The notes under the pieces: generated by a model
What the model was told of the DNA's origin: nothing
Database searches by the model: none
The model's input: only the letters and a program-made list of their open reading frames with translations
Position numbers and translations under genes: made by a program
Assembly: GCA_963779225.1 (NCBI GenBank)
Contig: CAVZWW010000003.1
Span: 2,790,001-2,854,000, forward strand
Source: CAVPCZ01 sp963779225
GTDB lineage: Bacteria; Bacteroidota; Ignavibacteria; UBA10030; UBA6906
Direction: 5' to 3'
DNA: 64,000 nt
Shown here: positions 31,801-40,617 of the stretch, one piece after another
Numbering within the stretch: position 1 is the stretch's first letter
Layout: each line of letters begins with the position of its first letter

Positions 31801-33089
31801 CGGAAGGTCCGGAAATAGTCATCGACGGAAGCATGATGTCAACAATTAATGGATGTTTTTCTGTCCTTGGCAATAACACACAAATATATGAGCTGACAAT
31901 AAGCAACTTTCCGTCTACAGCAATTGCGTTTGGTCAGACAAGTAACGGCATAGTTTCAGGGTGCTACATCGGAACCGACTATTCGGGTATGAACTCTGCA
32001 GGAAACCGTGAAGGGATTAGTCTTGGGTATAAGGTCAATAATACTCTGCTTGGTCCTTCGCCATATTTAGCGCAGCCCAATCTGATCTCAGGTAACGCTC
32101 AAAATGGAATATTCATTGCGGATTCTTCTCACAATAATTCTGTCATTGGAAATCATATTGGTGTGAATAGAGACGCGACGGATACTCTTCAAAATCATTT
32201 GCGCGGCATTGACTTATCCGGGGGAGCAGACGACAACACGATAATGGGCAACTGCGTTGGCGGGAACTCTCAAGGGATATATGTTAATGGATCGAATAAC
32301 AATCACATTCGGAACAACTATGTTGGGACTGCTGCAAACGGGGCCTATGATCTGGGCAATTCGGATGGGATACTGGTTTTCAATAATTCAAGAGACAATG
32401 ACATTACTGATAATACGGTAAGGAACAACAGAGGGTGGGGCATAAAGATATCCGGTGCTAATTCTACCGGAAATAGGATCAGCCGCAATTCCATCTCAAA
32501 CAATTGGGGATTGGGGATAGATAATTCAGATGGTGGCAACAATGAGCTTATTCCACCAGTAATTCTTTCGGTATTGAATAATCAAATAAGCGGTACCGCC
32601 GGTGCAAATCAGGTAATTGAGATATTCGCGGATAGCTCTGATGAGGGACAGGTATATGTTGACTCAACTGTTTCAGATGCTAGCGGGCATTTCTCAATTG
32701 CATTAAGTTCATCGCCCATGTTACCTTATATTACCGCTACTGCAAGAGATGCTCTCGGTAACACGTCTGAATTCAGTTCACCATTTATCGTTACAGATAG
32801 TGAAGGTGAAGAAGACAGGCTTCCGACCGAGTATGCTTTGTATCAAAACTACCCCAATCCGTTCAATCCCACAACAAAAGTCATGTACGCAATTCCAAAA
32901 CAGTCTTTTGTAATACTCAGAGTATTTGATGTGCTGGGCAAAGAAGTTGTGACGCTGGTAAATGAGAAACAATCAGCTGGCAAATATGAACAAACCTTCA
33001 GCGCAAAGAACTTACCGAGTGGTGTGTATTTTTATCAGTTAAGAACAGAAGATCATACCATAACCAAAAAGTTGCTCTACATTCAATAG
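28869..33089 (+). CDS. Large T9SS-secreted multidomain protein
   Basis: 1406 residues; start at 28869 after AAAGGAGG. A signal peptide (MRASLRLIIPIHFLFCAWSL) comes first. Residues up to about 440 hold propeller-like repeats with the phrase AYN...EYLVVW, seen about five times. Three modules follow that begin SPNGGEKW, SPNGGEVW and APNGGEVW (Ig-like Ser-Thr-rich type). Next is a segment with TNTNDSGDGSLRNAIALANT, which opens a right-handed beta-helix region with many Asn-rich turns. The C-terminus is a type IX sorting domain (YQNYPNPFNPTTKVMYAIP ... PSGVYFYQL). Likely surface-bound or released; substrate unknown. Much more AT-rich than its neighbours. Confidence 0.9.
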   Translation: MRASLRLIIPIHFLFCAWSLAADIQIRNSPNKDSEAAIAYNSTNDEYLVVWSEWGPAGGGMYILGPVVGQRIRADGTMIGSAFGIVPTFASDASVAYNPITNEYLVVVTSLGGIQGQRVSATGSLIGSSTQLMAAADVAKPEIVYNSIENSYLLIGTSLYASGTPDLCNIRIYSRRIESNGQPGGNVNLLRDQGHGLCTDGPRYAVAFAPITSPETPHGRFLLVIDTPGDLTMLDHNGIKVSKVYDSQHPGNIVDDHVPFQQSKVGVAHNVDVAFGNFEGENVFMVVWGDRSQTIGNQEWTGIWAGIVKATPVEFESNAVVSNSVFPVSAIWAHWATTAYAKTWKPAVAYNNAAHKFMIAWRETPSTDPNNDTKVNHIRANAVSTSLTPPPANVVLSAITGNENPNKPAIAASTKSPNALVVWEDARNVSTTDIDLYGSIFNTTPAKALILTSPNGGEKWPAGTQQQIEWESGDIGSVDVTIEYSLDNGATYNFIAFQTNTDGMNTFNWTVPETTSTQCLVNISVSGLSDNCDATFTIAPLSQITVVSPNGGEVWSIGDQHEITWSSANFPDPVRIDVAYTLNGGTTGEAFWENIAANTPNDGSFTWTVSSLLDSQHIPLHGKIRVADATKARPDSADDGKVFDWSDSLFTLNPAAPITVIAPNGGEVWTEGEQHEIKWISHNIPGNVNIDFRGSFSIKSSDSLHYDLIYTTHANLATNAPNTGSFIWAVPRYLYIFPDCDILVSAASDSKMFDRSDSAFTYYPKPNTFSGNNVNVDLGDGTNVKFDKVDSTGITSQYISQKGPPPPSGWKALPIDSPQYHYIETTSQFSGNIKVCLTYNDSSLTPAGESELRLHVFDPQTATWTNISTSQETSNNIICGEVSHLSAFAIMVPRGNELIVTNTNDSGDGSLRNAIALANTNPGADKTIFNIPKTDPHYDANKGVWVIRPVSYYQDILDSNLVIDGTSQRLFIAEDTNPEGPEIVIDGSMMSTINGCFSVLGNNTQIYELTISNFPSTAIAFGQTSNGIVSGCYIGTDYSGMNSAGNREGISLGYKVNNTLLGPSPYLAQPNLISGNAQNGIFIADSSHNNSVIGNHIGVNRDATDTLQNHLRGIDLSGGADDNTIMGNCVGGNSQGIYVNGSNNNHIRNNYVGTAANGAYDLGNSDGILVFNNSRDNDITDNTVRNNRGWGIKISGANSTGNRISRNSISNNWGLGIDNSDGGNNELIPPVILSVLNNQISGTAGANQVIEIFADSSDEGQVYVDSTVSDASGHFSIALSSSPMLPYITATARDALGNTSEFSSPFIVTDSEGEEDRLPTEYALYQNYPNPFNPTTKVMYAIPKQSFVILRVFDVLGKEVVTLVNEKQSAGKYEQTFSAKNLPSGVYFYQLRTEDHTITKKLLYIQ

Positions 33090-33323
33090 TTTCGGTTTTC
33101 TCTTCGAGGGTTTCGGTGCTGGACGCTGGATGGGGCGACACTCCTGTAGTCCGCCCACCCCGGGAGGCGCGAACTCCGTCGTGAACCGAAGAGAACAAAC
33201 TAACAAGAGCATTGGTGCAACCGATGGGGGCAGGTTATTGATTCTGAGTGGGGCCGGATCGGGAGGATCGAACCGGCCGGCCCGGCCCACTTCCGGAGCA
33301 CAAAGATCAGTATAAAGATTCCA
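33090..33323. other. GC-rich spacer with hairpin
   Basis: The spacer switches abruptly from AT-rich to GC-rich. It holds an imperfect stem (GGGCG 33134 region with CGCCC downstream) and a stronger hairpin GGCCGG (33252-33257) with CCGGCC (33273-33278), extended by TCG/CGA. A frame on the plus strand reads PPTPGGANSVVNRR, which reminds me of a dispersed repeat translated in other genomes; I cannot confirm this here. No gene is called. Confidence 0.4.
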
Positions 33324-34931
33324 ATGAAACGTGTACTCTTTCTCGGCTTGTTTTTTCTTTCCGCAGCTGCGACGGGGACGGGAAAGGATACGGTCCGCCC
33401 GCGACTTGTCATCATTCTTTCCATCGACCAGATGCGAGCGGATTACCTTGTCAGGTACGCACCCCTGTATGAACACGGGTTTGCCCGGTTGCTCCGGGAG
33501 GGCATTCGCTTCAGGATGGCCGAACTGAACTATGCCGGCAGTTCAACAGGCCCCGGTCACGCAACCCTCGGAACCGGCAGATACCCGTGGAAGCATGGAA
33601 TAGTCTCCAATAATTACACCGAGCGGGCGACGGGAAGGCGGATATACTGTGTCGCCGACAGCCTGGCAGAGCCGATCGGGGGAGATGGGGGAGGCATGTC
33701 CCCGCGCAATCTTCTTCTGCCGGCTCTGGGCGACTGGCTCAAATCTGCCTCTCCGCGCTCCAGAGTGATATCTATCTCCTACAAAGACAGGGCTGCTATT
33801 CTCATGGGGGGAAAGCACCCCGACGCGGCCTACTGGTATGACCGGCACTCCGGCCGGATGTCGTCATCCTCGTACTATCTTCCCGCGCTCCCCGTGTGGA
33901 TGGAAGAGTTCAATGCCGCCGGCTGGATCACCAAAAACCTCCCTCGCGTTTGGACCAGGCTTCGCCCTGACAGCGTCTATACGGCGTTCGGACCGGATGA
34001 TATGCCCGGAGAGACGTTGTGGGACGGGAAACGAACTTTTCCCCACGTCATCGAGCCGGGACGGGAGATTGGCCGGCTGTTCAGCACACCCTGGGGAAAC
34101 GACTTTCTTTTCGATGTTGCACGTGCGGCTGTCCGTGGTGAACAACTCGGAAGACGAGGCACGACAGATCTCCTGTGGTTATCGCTCTCCGCTACAGACA
34201 ATATCGGGGGCGATTTTGGAACGGGCAGTCATGAAATGATCGACAATCTTCTGCGCATGGATATATCACTCGGGCGGTTCCTGGCCGATCTGGAATCATC
34301 ACACGGCCCGGACGGATTCATGCTTGTGCTGAGCGGCGATCACGGTGTTATGCCCTTGCCGGAATACCTGCGAGCGTCCGGCCATCGCACCGCCCGGCGG
34401 TTTGACAACAGTCTCGCCGTTGAACGAACGATCAAGGCTGTCGATTCGGTCTTGCGTCGTGAATTCGGGATTTCCGACCGCATTCTGAGGGGCGGGAGGA
34501 TCAACGAGTATGCACTCCGGGCCTCACAGCTCACCACCGGCATGGTGGAGAACAGGCTTCGTGCAGCTCTGCCTGCCGTCGATGGCGTTGCAGACCTGTA
34601 TTTCCGGAGCGAACTCCTTGACCCCTTGGCGCCCGACCGGCCATACCTTCAGAAGTATCGTCACAGTTATCACCCGGAAAGAAGCCCCGACTATTTCATT
34701 CGTGACTGTAGATACTGTCTCATCGAAGCGGATTCAACCGGCACATCCCACGGTACTCCGTACGACTACGATACCCAGGTGCCGCTGGTATTCTTTGGAA
34801 TCGGCCGCCCGGCTGTTGTCGTCGAGCGCATAGTTCACACGGTGGATCTGGCCGCCACCCTCGCCGCGCTCTATGGCCTTCCCATACCGGCCGACATAGA
34901 CGGTGTTGTTCTCAAGGAGATCCTCGACTGA
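33324..34931 (+). CDS. PafA-like alkaline phosphatase family protein
   Basis: Secreted metal-dependent phosphate monoesterase or phosphodiesterase, 535 residues. A signal peptide (MKRVLFLGLFFLSAAATGTG) is followed by LVIILSIDQMRADYL (metal Asp 35) and SSTGPGHATLGTGRYPWKHG with the Thr nucleophile about 75. Further metal ligands are in SATDNIGGDFGTGSHE (D292 to H303), SGDHG (D339, H340) and SHGTPYDYD (H479). This matches the PafA type common in Bacteroidota. There is no strong ribosome site before the ATG. No sorting domain, so probably periplasmic. Confidence 0.9.
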   Translation: MKRVLFLGLFFLSAAATGTGKDTVRPRLVIILSIDQMRADYLVRYAPLYEHGFARLLREGIRFRMAELNYAGSSTGPGHATLGTGRYPWKHGIVSNNYTERATGRRIYCVADSLAEPIGGDGGGMSPRNLLLPALGDWLKSASPRSRVISISYKDRAAILMGGKHPDAAYWYDRHSGRMSSSSYYLPALPVWMEEFNAAGWITKNLPRVWTRLRPDSVYTAFGPDDMPGETLWDGKRTFPHVIEPGREIGRLFSTPWGNDFLFDVARAAVRGEQLGRRGTTDLLWLSLSATDNIGGDFGTGSHEMIDNLLRMDISLGRFLADLESSHGPDGFMLVLSGDHGVMPLPEYLRASGHRTARRFDNSLAVERTIKAVDSVLRREFGISDRILRGGRINEYALRASQLTTGMVENRLRAALPAVDGVADLYFRSELLDPLAPDRPYLQKYRHSYHPERSPDYFIRDCRYCLIEADSTGTSHGTPYDYDTQVPLVFFGIGRPAVVVERIVHTVDLAATLAALYGLPIPADIDGVVLKEILD

Positions 34932-35179
34932 TCGCACAATGCCGCCTGCTTCCGGCAGTTCCGTCTGGCCCTCTTCAATAATCCGTGTGGGTGAGAATCC
35001 CCTCATGGACTATTCGAATTGCTTACCGGTTGACACAAAATCGGAATACATGGCGCAAATCGCACCTCATGCAGCCAAGTGTGATGTTGGCTCTGCATTT
35101 TGTATATTTGTTTTTGGACTAGGGAACTGCCTGGTAATCAACCATAGAGTACACGATTTGTGACAAATGCGGTCCGGCG

Positions 35180-37093
35180 ATGAGATATAGAATCCCTGTA
35201 TTTGCGTTCCTCCTTATGATGCCGGTCGTCGGGAATCTGCCCGCTGCCACCGAAGATCTCGGCAACGGCTTCTTCCATCACGGAGTCGCCACACCGGTCA
35301 GCAATCATCGCGGCACCGTCGCCACCGTTGACGGCGGCGGCCGCGACGTCGTGCTTGTCTGGCTTTTTGACCACCGGGGCGGCTATGCCCTGCTGCTCAT
35401 CGACGCCGAAACCGGCAAGAGCGAGGAGTTCCCGGTCCCCTTTCCTCCCGGAGGCGACTGCCCCTACGCCTCGATCCTTTCGAGCGGCAACAAGTTCTAT
35501 ACCCACTTCAACAGTTTCTTCGTGGAATTCGACCCGGTCAAGCGGGCCTTCACGTATTTCCATGAAACGCAGCCGCAGATGACCATGGGGATGACCGAGG
35601 ACGACAACGGCGTCATCTGGTCGGTCAGCTACCCCAAGAGCGGCGTGGTCTCGTTCAACCCCAGGACCCGGGAATTCAAGGACTACGGCCACGTGTACGC
35701 CCAGAACTGGCCTCAGTATCAGCGGTTCGTGGCCGCAGACGACGCCGGTTGGATCTATTTCGGTTTGGGCAATACGGCCAGCCAGATCGTCGCCTTCGAC
35801 CCCGCTACCGGCCGCGCTAAACCGATGCTCGCGGAAAGCGATCGCAAGACGGGCAGCGCCTATCTCTATCGCGACCTCGATGGAAGGGTCTACGGCCAGT
35901 CTCTCCGCAGCGAAGATGAGATGTGGTATGAATTCTACAAAGGGAGCGGCAGGGTGATTGGCAGCCACGACTCGATCCGGCCGAAGCCGATCATCACCAG
36001 CAGCCAGGCGCTGTTTTATGTCGATTTTCCCGACGGTAAGAAGCTCAAGGAGTGCGACCTGATCGAACGCCGGCTCGTCATAGAGGATCCCGGAACGAAC
36101 TCCGTCAAAGAGTTCCGTTTCGAATATACCAGCGAGGGAGCCCACATCATGGGCGTAGCTGCTGCGCCGGACGGCTCGATCAGCGGCGGCACCGCGTTTC
36201 CCATGCGCTTCTTCAGCTATTCCCCCACGAAGGATGAATGGACGAATCGCGAAGCCTATTTGCAGTGCAACACGATAGGACGGCAGGGGGATCGGTTTTT
36301 TGTTGGCGGTTATACCCATGGGTTCCTTCTGGAATGGGATCCCTCCAAACCATGGGTACGTACGGTAAAGGACAAGACGGACTGCAACCCCCTCTTCCTG
36401 ACCGACTGCGCCCCGACGATCTACCGTCCTCACCGCCTGCTCATGCATCCCGACGGCAAGACGGTCATCATGGGTGGCACCCCCGACTACGGCTACACGG
36501 GTGGCGGCCTGCTATTCTGGGACCGGGAGATGCGGACGCGGGTCCTGCTGACCCACACCGACATCATTCCCGAGCATTCGACCATCAGCCTGGCGGCCTT
36601 GCCGAATGGCAAACTCCTGGGCGGCACCACCACGAGTCCGGGTACGGGCGGCGAGAAGAAAGCGAAGGAAGCCGAACTCTACATCATGGACATGCCCTCC
36701 AAAAAGCTGGACTGGCATGAGGTCGTGTTTCCGGGCGCTCAGGAATACTCCGATATGTGCATGGGACCGGAAGGCCTGATCTACGGCATCGCCGACCGGA
36801 ACAAGTTCTTCGTGTTCGACGCCGCCAAACGGGCCGTCGTCTATGAGCGGGACGTCGCCGCCGATCTCGGACTGACGACCGGCCAGCAGGGACCGCGGAT
36901 TTTCGTCCGCGGACGAGAAGGCGAGATATTCGTCCTCTTCGTCAAAGGGATCGCCCGGGTCGAGCCGACCTCTTACGCACTGACCATGCTTGCCCGGTCG
37001 CCGGTTCCCATCGACGCCGGTGGCGATTACCTCGACGGGCGCATCTATTTTGCCGGCGGCTCGCACCTCTATAGTTACGAGGTTAAGGAGTAA
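35180..37093 (+). CDS. Secreted propeller-like protein of unknown substrate
   Basis: 637 residues with a signal peptide (MRYRIPVFAFLLMMPVVGNL). Repeats of the form VIWSVSYPKSGVVSFNPRTR, WIYFGLGNTASQIVAFDPAT and GLIYGIADRNKFFVFDAAKR are what YVTN/SMP-30-like beta-propellers look like. Strongly GC-rich, with C/G-ending codons, unlike the next gene. Its place just before a GH88/GH105 hydrolase and a sugar isomerase suggests a polysaccharide-related role, but no catalytic motif is clear. TATATTTG at 35103-35110 could be a Bacteroidota -7 box, weak evidence only. Confidence 0.7.
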   Translation: MRYRIPVFAFLLMMPVVGNLPAATEDLGNGFFHHGVATPVSNHRGTVATVDGGGRDVVLVWLFDHRGGYALLLIDAETGKSEEFPVPFPPGGDCPYASILSSGNKFYTHFNSFFVEFDPVKRAFTYFHETQPQMTMGMTEDDNGVIWSVSYPKSGVVSFNPRTREFKDYGHVYAQNWPQYQRFVAADDAGWIYFGLGNTASQIVAFDPATGRAKPMLAESDRKTGSAYLYRDLDGRVYGQSLRSEDEMWYEFYKGSGRVIGSHDSIRPKPIITSSQALFYVDFPDGKKLKECDLIERRLVIEDPGTNSVKEFRFEYTSEGAHIMGVAAAPDGSISGGTAFPMRFFSYSPTKDEWTNREAYLQCNTIGRQGDRFFVGGYTHGFLLEWDPSKPWVRTVKDKTDCNPLFLTDCAPTIYRPHRLLMHPDGKTVIMGGTPDYGYTGGGLLFWDREMRTRVLLTHTDIIPEHSTISLAALPNGKLLGGTTTSPGTGGEKKAKEAELYIMDMPSKKLDWHEVVFPGAQEYSDMCMGPEGLIYGIADRNKFFVFDAAKRAVVYERDVAADLGLTTGQQGPRIFVRGREGEIFVLFVKGIARVEPTSYALTMLARSPVPIDAGGDYLDGRIYFAGGSHLYSYEVKE

Positions 37094-37301
37094 GCGCAGG
37101 GAGCTCCACGGATTCATGGCGAGAGATTGAAACCCGGATTTGATATTGTAGTACAGACTACCGCTGTAAACGGACGACAGACTGGAGAAATAGTGTTTTG
37201 ATGGGATGAACGACTATGCCGGGCCTAACATAAGACTTCCGGCGGAAGAACGCTGCAGACAAATAGAAGACGTCGGATTAGATGGAAAAGGAGCGAAGCA
37301 A

Positions 37302-38381
37302 ATGAATCTCTCATTGGCACAAGAAAAAGCACACAGGGTTTATGAATATATGAAGAGAGGAACCACAGGATTGACAAGGGAGACTGCAAATGCGGTAGAC
37401 CATGATCCTGCCAGTTGGGGTATGGATATTGATGATTGGGACTGGAATGCAGGCGTAGGCATGATTGCGATTTCCGACTACTATGAAAAGACGCAAAATC
37501 CCGAGGTATTGGATTACATGGTACAGTGGATTGCGAAGAACAAGCACCAGTGTGCAAAAAAAGACCATGTAAACTACTTGACGCCGCTTGCCATCTATCC
37601 GGATATGTATTTGAGAACCAGAGAGCCATATTATCGGGAAACAGCGCTCGAGTACGCGGACTGGGTGATGGCCAATGCCGGGAGATCCAAGGATGGTGTT
37701 TTCTTTCACGGTGCGTCTGTTTCGGACGAGGTGTGGGCAGATACTGTTTTTATGGCTTTAGTTTTCTTGTCACGTACGGCAAAACTCACGACAAATATCA
37801 AAGTGGCCGAACAAGTCATCAAACAGTTGCTTTCCCATCTGCAGCTTCTGCAGGATGAGAAGACCGGGATTCTGTATCATGGATATCATTGTGTGGGAGT
37901 TCATCATATGTCGGGCGCCCTCTGGACCAGAGGAAATTCATGGGTGGTGATTGGAACTCCTATCATAATCGAGACTATAGGTGATCTGGTGGAAGTGCCG
38001 GAAGAAATCAATACCAGATACAAGAAAATGGTGAATGGTATTTTGAAATACCAGGCGGAAAACGGTCTATGGCACACCGTTATGGACAGACCGGATTTCT
38101 ACCAGGAGACATCCGGCAGTGCAGGCAATGCGGGAGGCATTATGAAGGCGGTACGTCTCCATATGCTGGAGCCCGGGAATATGAAAAGTGCCCTCAAAGC
38201 CATGGAGGGGGTGATTGCACAAATCAATCCTGAAGGCGCTGTCGAAGGCGTATCTGGAGGTACCCCAATCATGCCTACGATTGACGCCTATGGCAAACTG
38301 ACTCGTTATCCGACGCTTTACGGTCAGGGCCTGACACTTCTGATGCTCAGTGAATACCTTTTTCAAGAAAGGCCAGCATAA
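37302..38381 (+). CDS. GH88/GH105 unsaturated glycuronyl hydrolase
   Basis: 359 residues from the ATG at 37302, which follows AAAAGGAGCG. (Alpha/alpha)6-barrel protein related to YteR-type unsaturated rhamnogalacturonyl hydrolases. Seen: WDWNAGVGMIAISDYYEKTQ, the Asp in SDEVWADTVFMALVFLSR, TGILYHGYH, ALWTRGNSWVVIG and TSGSAGNAGGIMKAVRL. No signal peptide, so cytoplasmic, acting on imported oligosaccharides. Codons lean to A/T endings, resembling Firmicutes genes and unlike both neighbours, which suggests separate transfer. Confidence 0.85.
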   Translation: MNLSLAQEKAHRVYEYMKRGTTGLTRETANAVDHDPASWGMDIDDWDWNAGVGMIAISDYYEKTQNPEVLDYMVQWIAKNKHQCAKKDHVNYLTPLAIYPDMYLRTREPYYRETALEYADWVMANAGRSKDGVFFHGASVSDEVWADTVFMALVFLSRTAKLTTNIKVAEQVIKQLLSHLQLLQDEKTGILYHGYHCVGVHHMSGALWTRGNSWVVIGTPIIIETIGDLVEVPEEINTRYKKMVNGILKYQAENGLWHTVMDRPDFYQETSGSAGNAGGIMKAVRLHMLEPGNMKSALKAMEGVIAQINPEGAVEGVSGGTPIMPTIDAYGKLTRYPTLYGQGLTLLMLSEYLFQERPA

Positions 38382-38504
38382 AGAGGAATCAGCCGGAATA
38401 AAGCAGGTCAAATGCTCAGTCATCGCTCTGGACATGAATGCGATTGCACTGGCCGGAGTGATTCACGCATTCGTACTCACACACAAATAGATTGAGGCAG
38501 CGAA

Positions 38505-39362
38505 TTGAATTCTTCATTACCCATTCGCATCGGCGTTCGTGCTCACGATTTCGGTTGCCTGTCAGCCGGCGAACTGGCTGCGAAAATCGCGGCGAAGCGT
38601 CTGGTCTGCGCGCAGCTTGCACCCGGCAAGGCCATCGCCGGGCTCAATGTGAAGCCCGGCGTCTTGAACCCTGGTCTCGCGTTTGAAATCGGAGAAGCCT
38701 TTCGAAAACATGGCGTCCAAATCGCGGTGCTCGGCTGCTACGTGAATCCGATTCACCCCGATCCCAAGACGCGAAACTCGCTGCTTGGACTTTTCAAGGA
38801 ACACCTGTGCTACGCCCGCGATTTCGGCAACGGGCTCGTTGCACTCGAAACCGGTTCGGTCAGCGCGGACTATTTGCCTCATCGCGAGAATCACGGCGAG
38901 ACCGCATTTCAACAATCGCTCGCGAGCATCGCAGAGCTTGTCGCGGAGGCTGAGAAATACGGCGTCATCGTCGGCATTGAAGCGGTCACATCGCACGTCG
39001 TTTCGACGCCGCAGAAGATGCGGCGAATGCTGGATGCCGTCGCGTCGAACAACCTGCAGGTCGTCTTCGATCCGGTGAATTTGCTTTCGCTCGAGAATTA
39101 TCACGAGCAGGAACGGGTCATCGGCGAATCGCTCGAACTGTTCGGCGACCGGATTGCGATCATTCATGCGAAAGATTTCGTTGTTGAAAACGGCCAGTTC
39201 AGAACTGCAAGCGCGGGTCTCGGGGAGCTGCGGCACGATCTGGTGATGGAATTTGCCGTCAAAGAAAAGCCAGGCATCAGCATTTTGCTGGAAGATACAA
39301 GCGAGCAAACGGCCCAGGATAGCCGGCAATTCTTGTGTCAGGTTGCAGAACAATTGGAGTGA
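38505..39362 (+). CDS. Xylose-isomerase-like TIM-barrel sugar isomerase/epimerase
   Basis: 285 residues beginning MNSSLPIRIGVRAHDFGCLS. The AP-endonuclease-2 fold is indicated by IAVLGCYVNPIHPDPKTR, IVGIEAVTSHVVSTPQKMRR, LQVVFDPVNLLSLENYHEQE and IAIIHAKDFVVENGQF, where Glu, Asp, His and later Glu would bind a metal. Substrate not predictable; its position after the GH105 gene fits conversion of released uronic or keto sugars. Weak ribosome site (GAGG). GC-rich coding. Confidence 0.82.
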   Translation: MNSSLPIRIGVRAHDFGCLSAGELAAKIAAKRLVCAQLAPGKAIAGLNVKPGVLNPGLAFEIGEAFRKHGVQIAVLGCYVNPIHPDPKTRNSLLGLFKEHLCYARDFGNGLVALETGSVSADYLPHRENHGETAFQQSLASIAELVAEAEKYGVIVGIEAVTSHVVSTPQKMRRMLDAVASNNLQVVFDPVNLLSLENYHEQERVIGESLELFGDRIAIIHAKDFVVENGQFRTASAGLGELRHDLVMEFAVKEKPGISILLEDTSEQTAQDSRQFLCQVAEQLE

Positions 39363-39419
39363 AATGCCGGATGCAAGAGGGGACCGCCATCGAGGTTCCG
39401 CGAATGTGGTGTGATTCTA

Positions 39420-39587
39420 CCGAACAGGAAAGGATTCCGGGAAATGGATTTCACCGGAAGGCCGATGAAAGGATTTGTGTTCGTGGGGCCTGAAGGGACA
39501 GATACCGCGCAAGGCCTGGGTTCGTGGATCAGGCTTGCGTTGGCTTTCAACAAGAAGGCAAAACCAACCAGGCGAAAGAAGCAATAA
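39420..39587 (+). pseudogene. C-terminal remnant of a TfoX/Sxy-like gene
   Basis: Reads PNRKGFREMDFTGRPMKGFV then FVGPEG ... LGSWIRLALAFNKKAKPT and a basic end. TfoX N-domain proteins of about 110 residues commonly end with REMDFTGRPMKGFVFV and a SWIxLALxFN helix. The first half of the gene is missing and the preceding bases do not continue the family. Starts 57 nt after the isomerase stop and ends 8 nt before the arsS stop on the other strand. This is probably the edge of an insertion that cut the gene. Confidence 0.65.
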
Positions 39588-39594
39588 TCGGCTT

Positions 39595-40569
39595 CTACGT
39601 AACGACCGCTCCGCCGCAGCTGCTCCCCGGGCCTGCTGTGCATCCAAAACAATGGGACCCAAACACAATTTGTCGCTGAAGGAGGCGATCGAAGTCGAAG
39701 TCCCAGATCGTGCTCGGTGCGCCATGATTGACCGTCCACTCGAGCATCTGGTTGAAATCGCAGTCGTAGAGCGTGCCGTCGTAGCCCACACTGAGGAGGC
39801 TCCGGCACATCACTCCCTCGGCTGCCGCAGGGTTGAAGGCATTGACGAGCCGTTCCATATACTCTTCATAGAGTTCAGCCCGCTCGAGAAAATGCCTGAA
39901 TCTGTTTATCGGCATATTCGTCATGACGTAGAGATTGTTGAAAAGGAGCCCATAGCGCTTCTCAAGTTCCTCCTTGAACTGTCGTTCAATTGCCTGCTGA
40001 GAGGGCGGCAGATACGCGCCCACAGGGTTGTAAACCAGGTCAAGGCATAGCCCGGTTCCCTCCCTGCCATACCCTACGGCGTTGAGCCGTTTCATGGATT
40101 CAAGGCTTTTCGCAAAGACCCCCTTTCCCCGTTGCGCATCGGTCTCATGCTCCAGGAAATACGGCAGGGAAGAGACCACCTCGCACTGATGTTCGCAAAA
40201 GAATTCCGGCAGGTGCTCCATCGTCTTCCCGCTCACAGGATGCGGATCGAGCGTGACCGTGAGGTTATGCCGAACCATGACATGCTTTCCGGGTGTTTTC
40301 GCTTCCGTCACGAAATACTCAAAATCGTCGTTGAGTTCGGGAGCACCTCCGGTGATGTCGAGGACCTTGATTTGCGGATATGCGTGGAGGATGTCCAGGC
40401 ACCGATCGATTGCGACCCTGCTCATCGTTTCCGTCCGTTTGGGCCCCGCGTCCACATGGCAATGCCTGCATGCCTGGTTGCAGAGTTTCCCCAGGTTCAC
40501 CTGAAGGGTGTCAATGCTCAAAGGGGGGAGGTAGAGCTGGTGATGTGAGAGTGTGGCCTGGAACTCCAT
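39595..40569 (-). CDS. arsS: Arsenosugar biosynthesis-type radical SAM protein
   Basis: 324 residues. The radical SAM cluster motif is CNQACRHC (C30, C34, C37) in NLGKLCNQACRHCHVDAGP; VLDITGGAPELNDDF follows. The C-terminal DUF3641-type Cys-rich part has GVMCRSLLSVGYDGTLYDCD and CFGCTAGPGSSCGG. This matches the ArsS family, which builds the adenosyl-derived arsenosugar from dimethylarsenate. Neighbouring genes are those known to travel with it. Start at 40569 follows AGGAAAC. Confidence 0.88.
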   Translation of the reverse strand: MEFQATLSHHQLYLPPLSIDTLQVNLGKLCNQACRHCHVDAGPKRTETMSRVAIDRCLDILHAYPQIKVLDITGGAPELNDDFEYFVTEAKTPGKHVMVRHNLTVTLDPHPVSGKTMEHLPEFFCEHQCEVVSSLPYFLEHETDAQRGKGVFAKSLESMKRLNAVGYGREGTGLCLDLVYNPVGAYLPPSQQAIERQFKEELEKRYGLLFNNLYVMTNMPINRFRHFLERAELYEEYMERLVNAFNPAAAEGVMCRSLLSVGYDGTLYDCDFNQMLEWTVNHGAPSTIWDFDFDRLLQRQIVFGSHCFGCTAGPGSSCGGAVVT

Positions 40570-40617
40570 GTTTCCTCGACGTGTATAATCCAGAGTGACA
40601 GTGTTCCCTACGGGGTT

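Noticed and set aside
33240..33290. tRNA-like GGTTCGATC on the minus strand
   Set aside because: The arms needed for a T stem do not pair (GCCGG versus CTCCC), and no anticodon or acceptor arm could be built.
35138..36448. Minus-strand open frame of 436 codons opposite the propeller gene
   Set aside because: High GC at third positions removes stops on the opposite strand; the plus-strand gene has a signal peptide and repeats.
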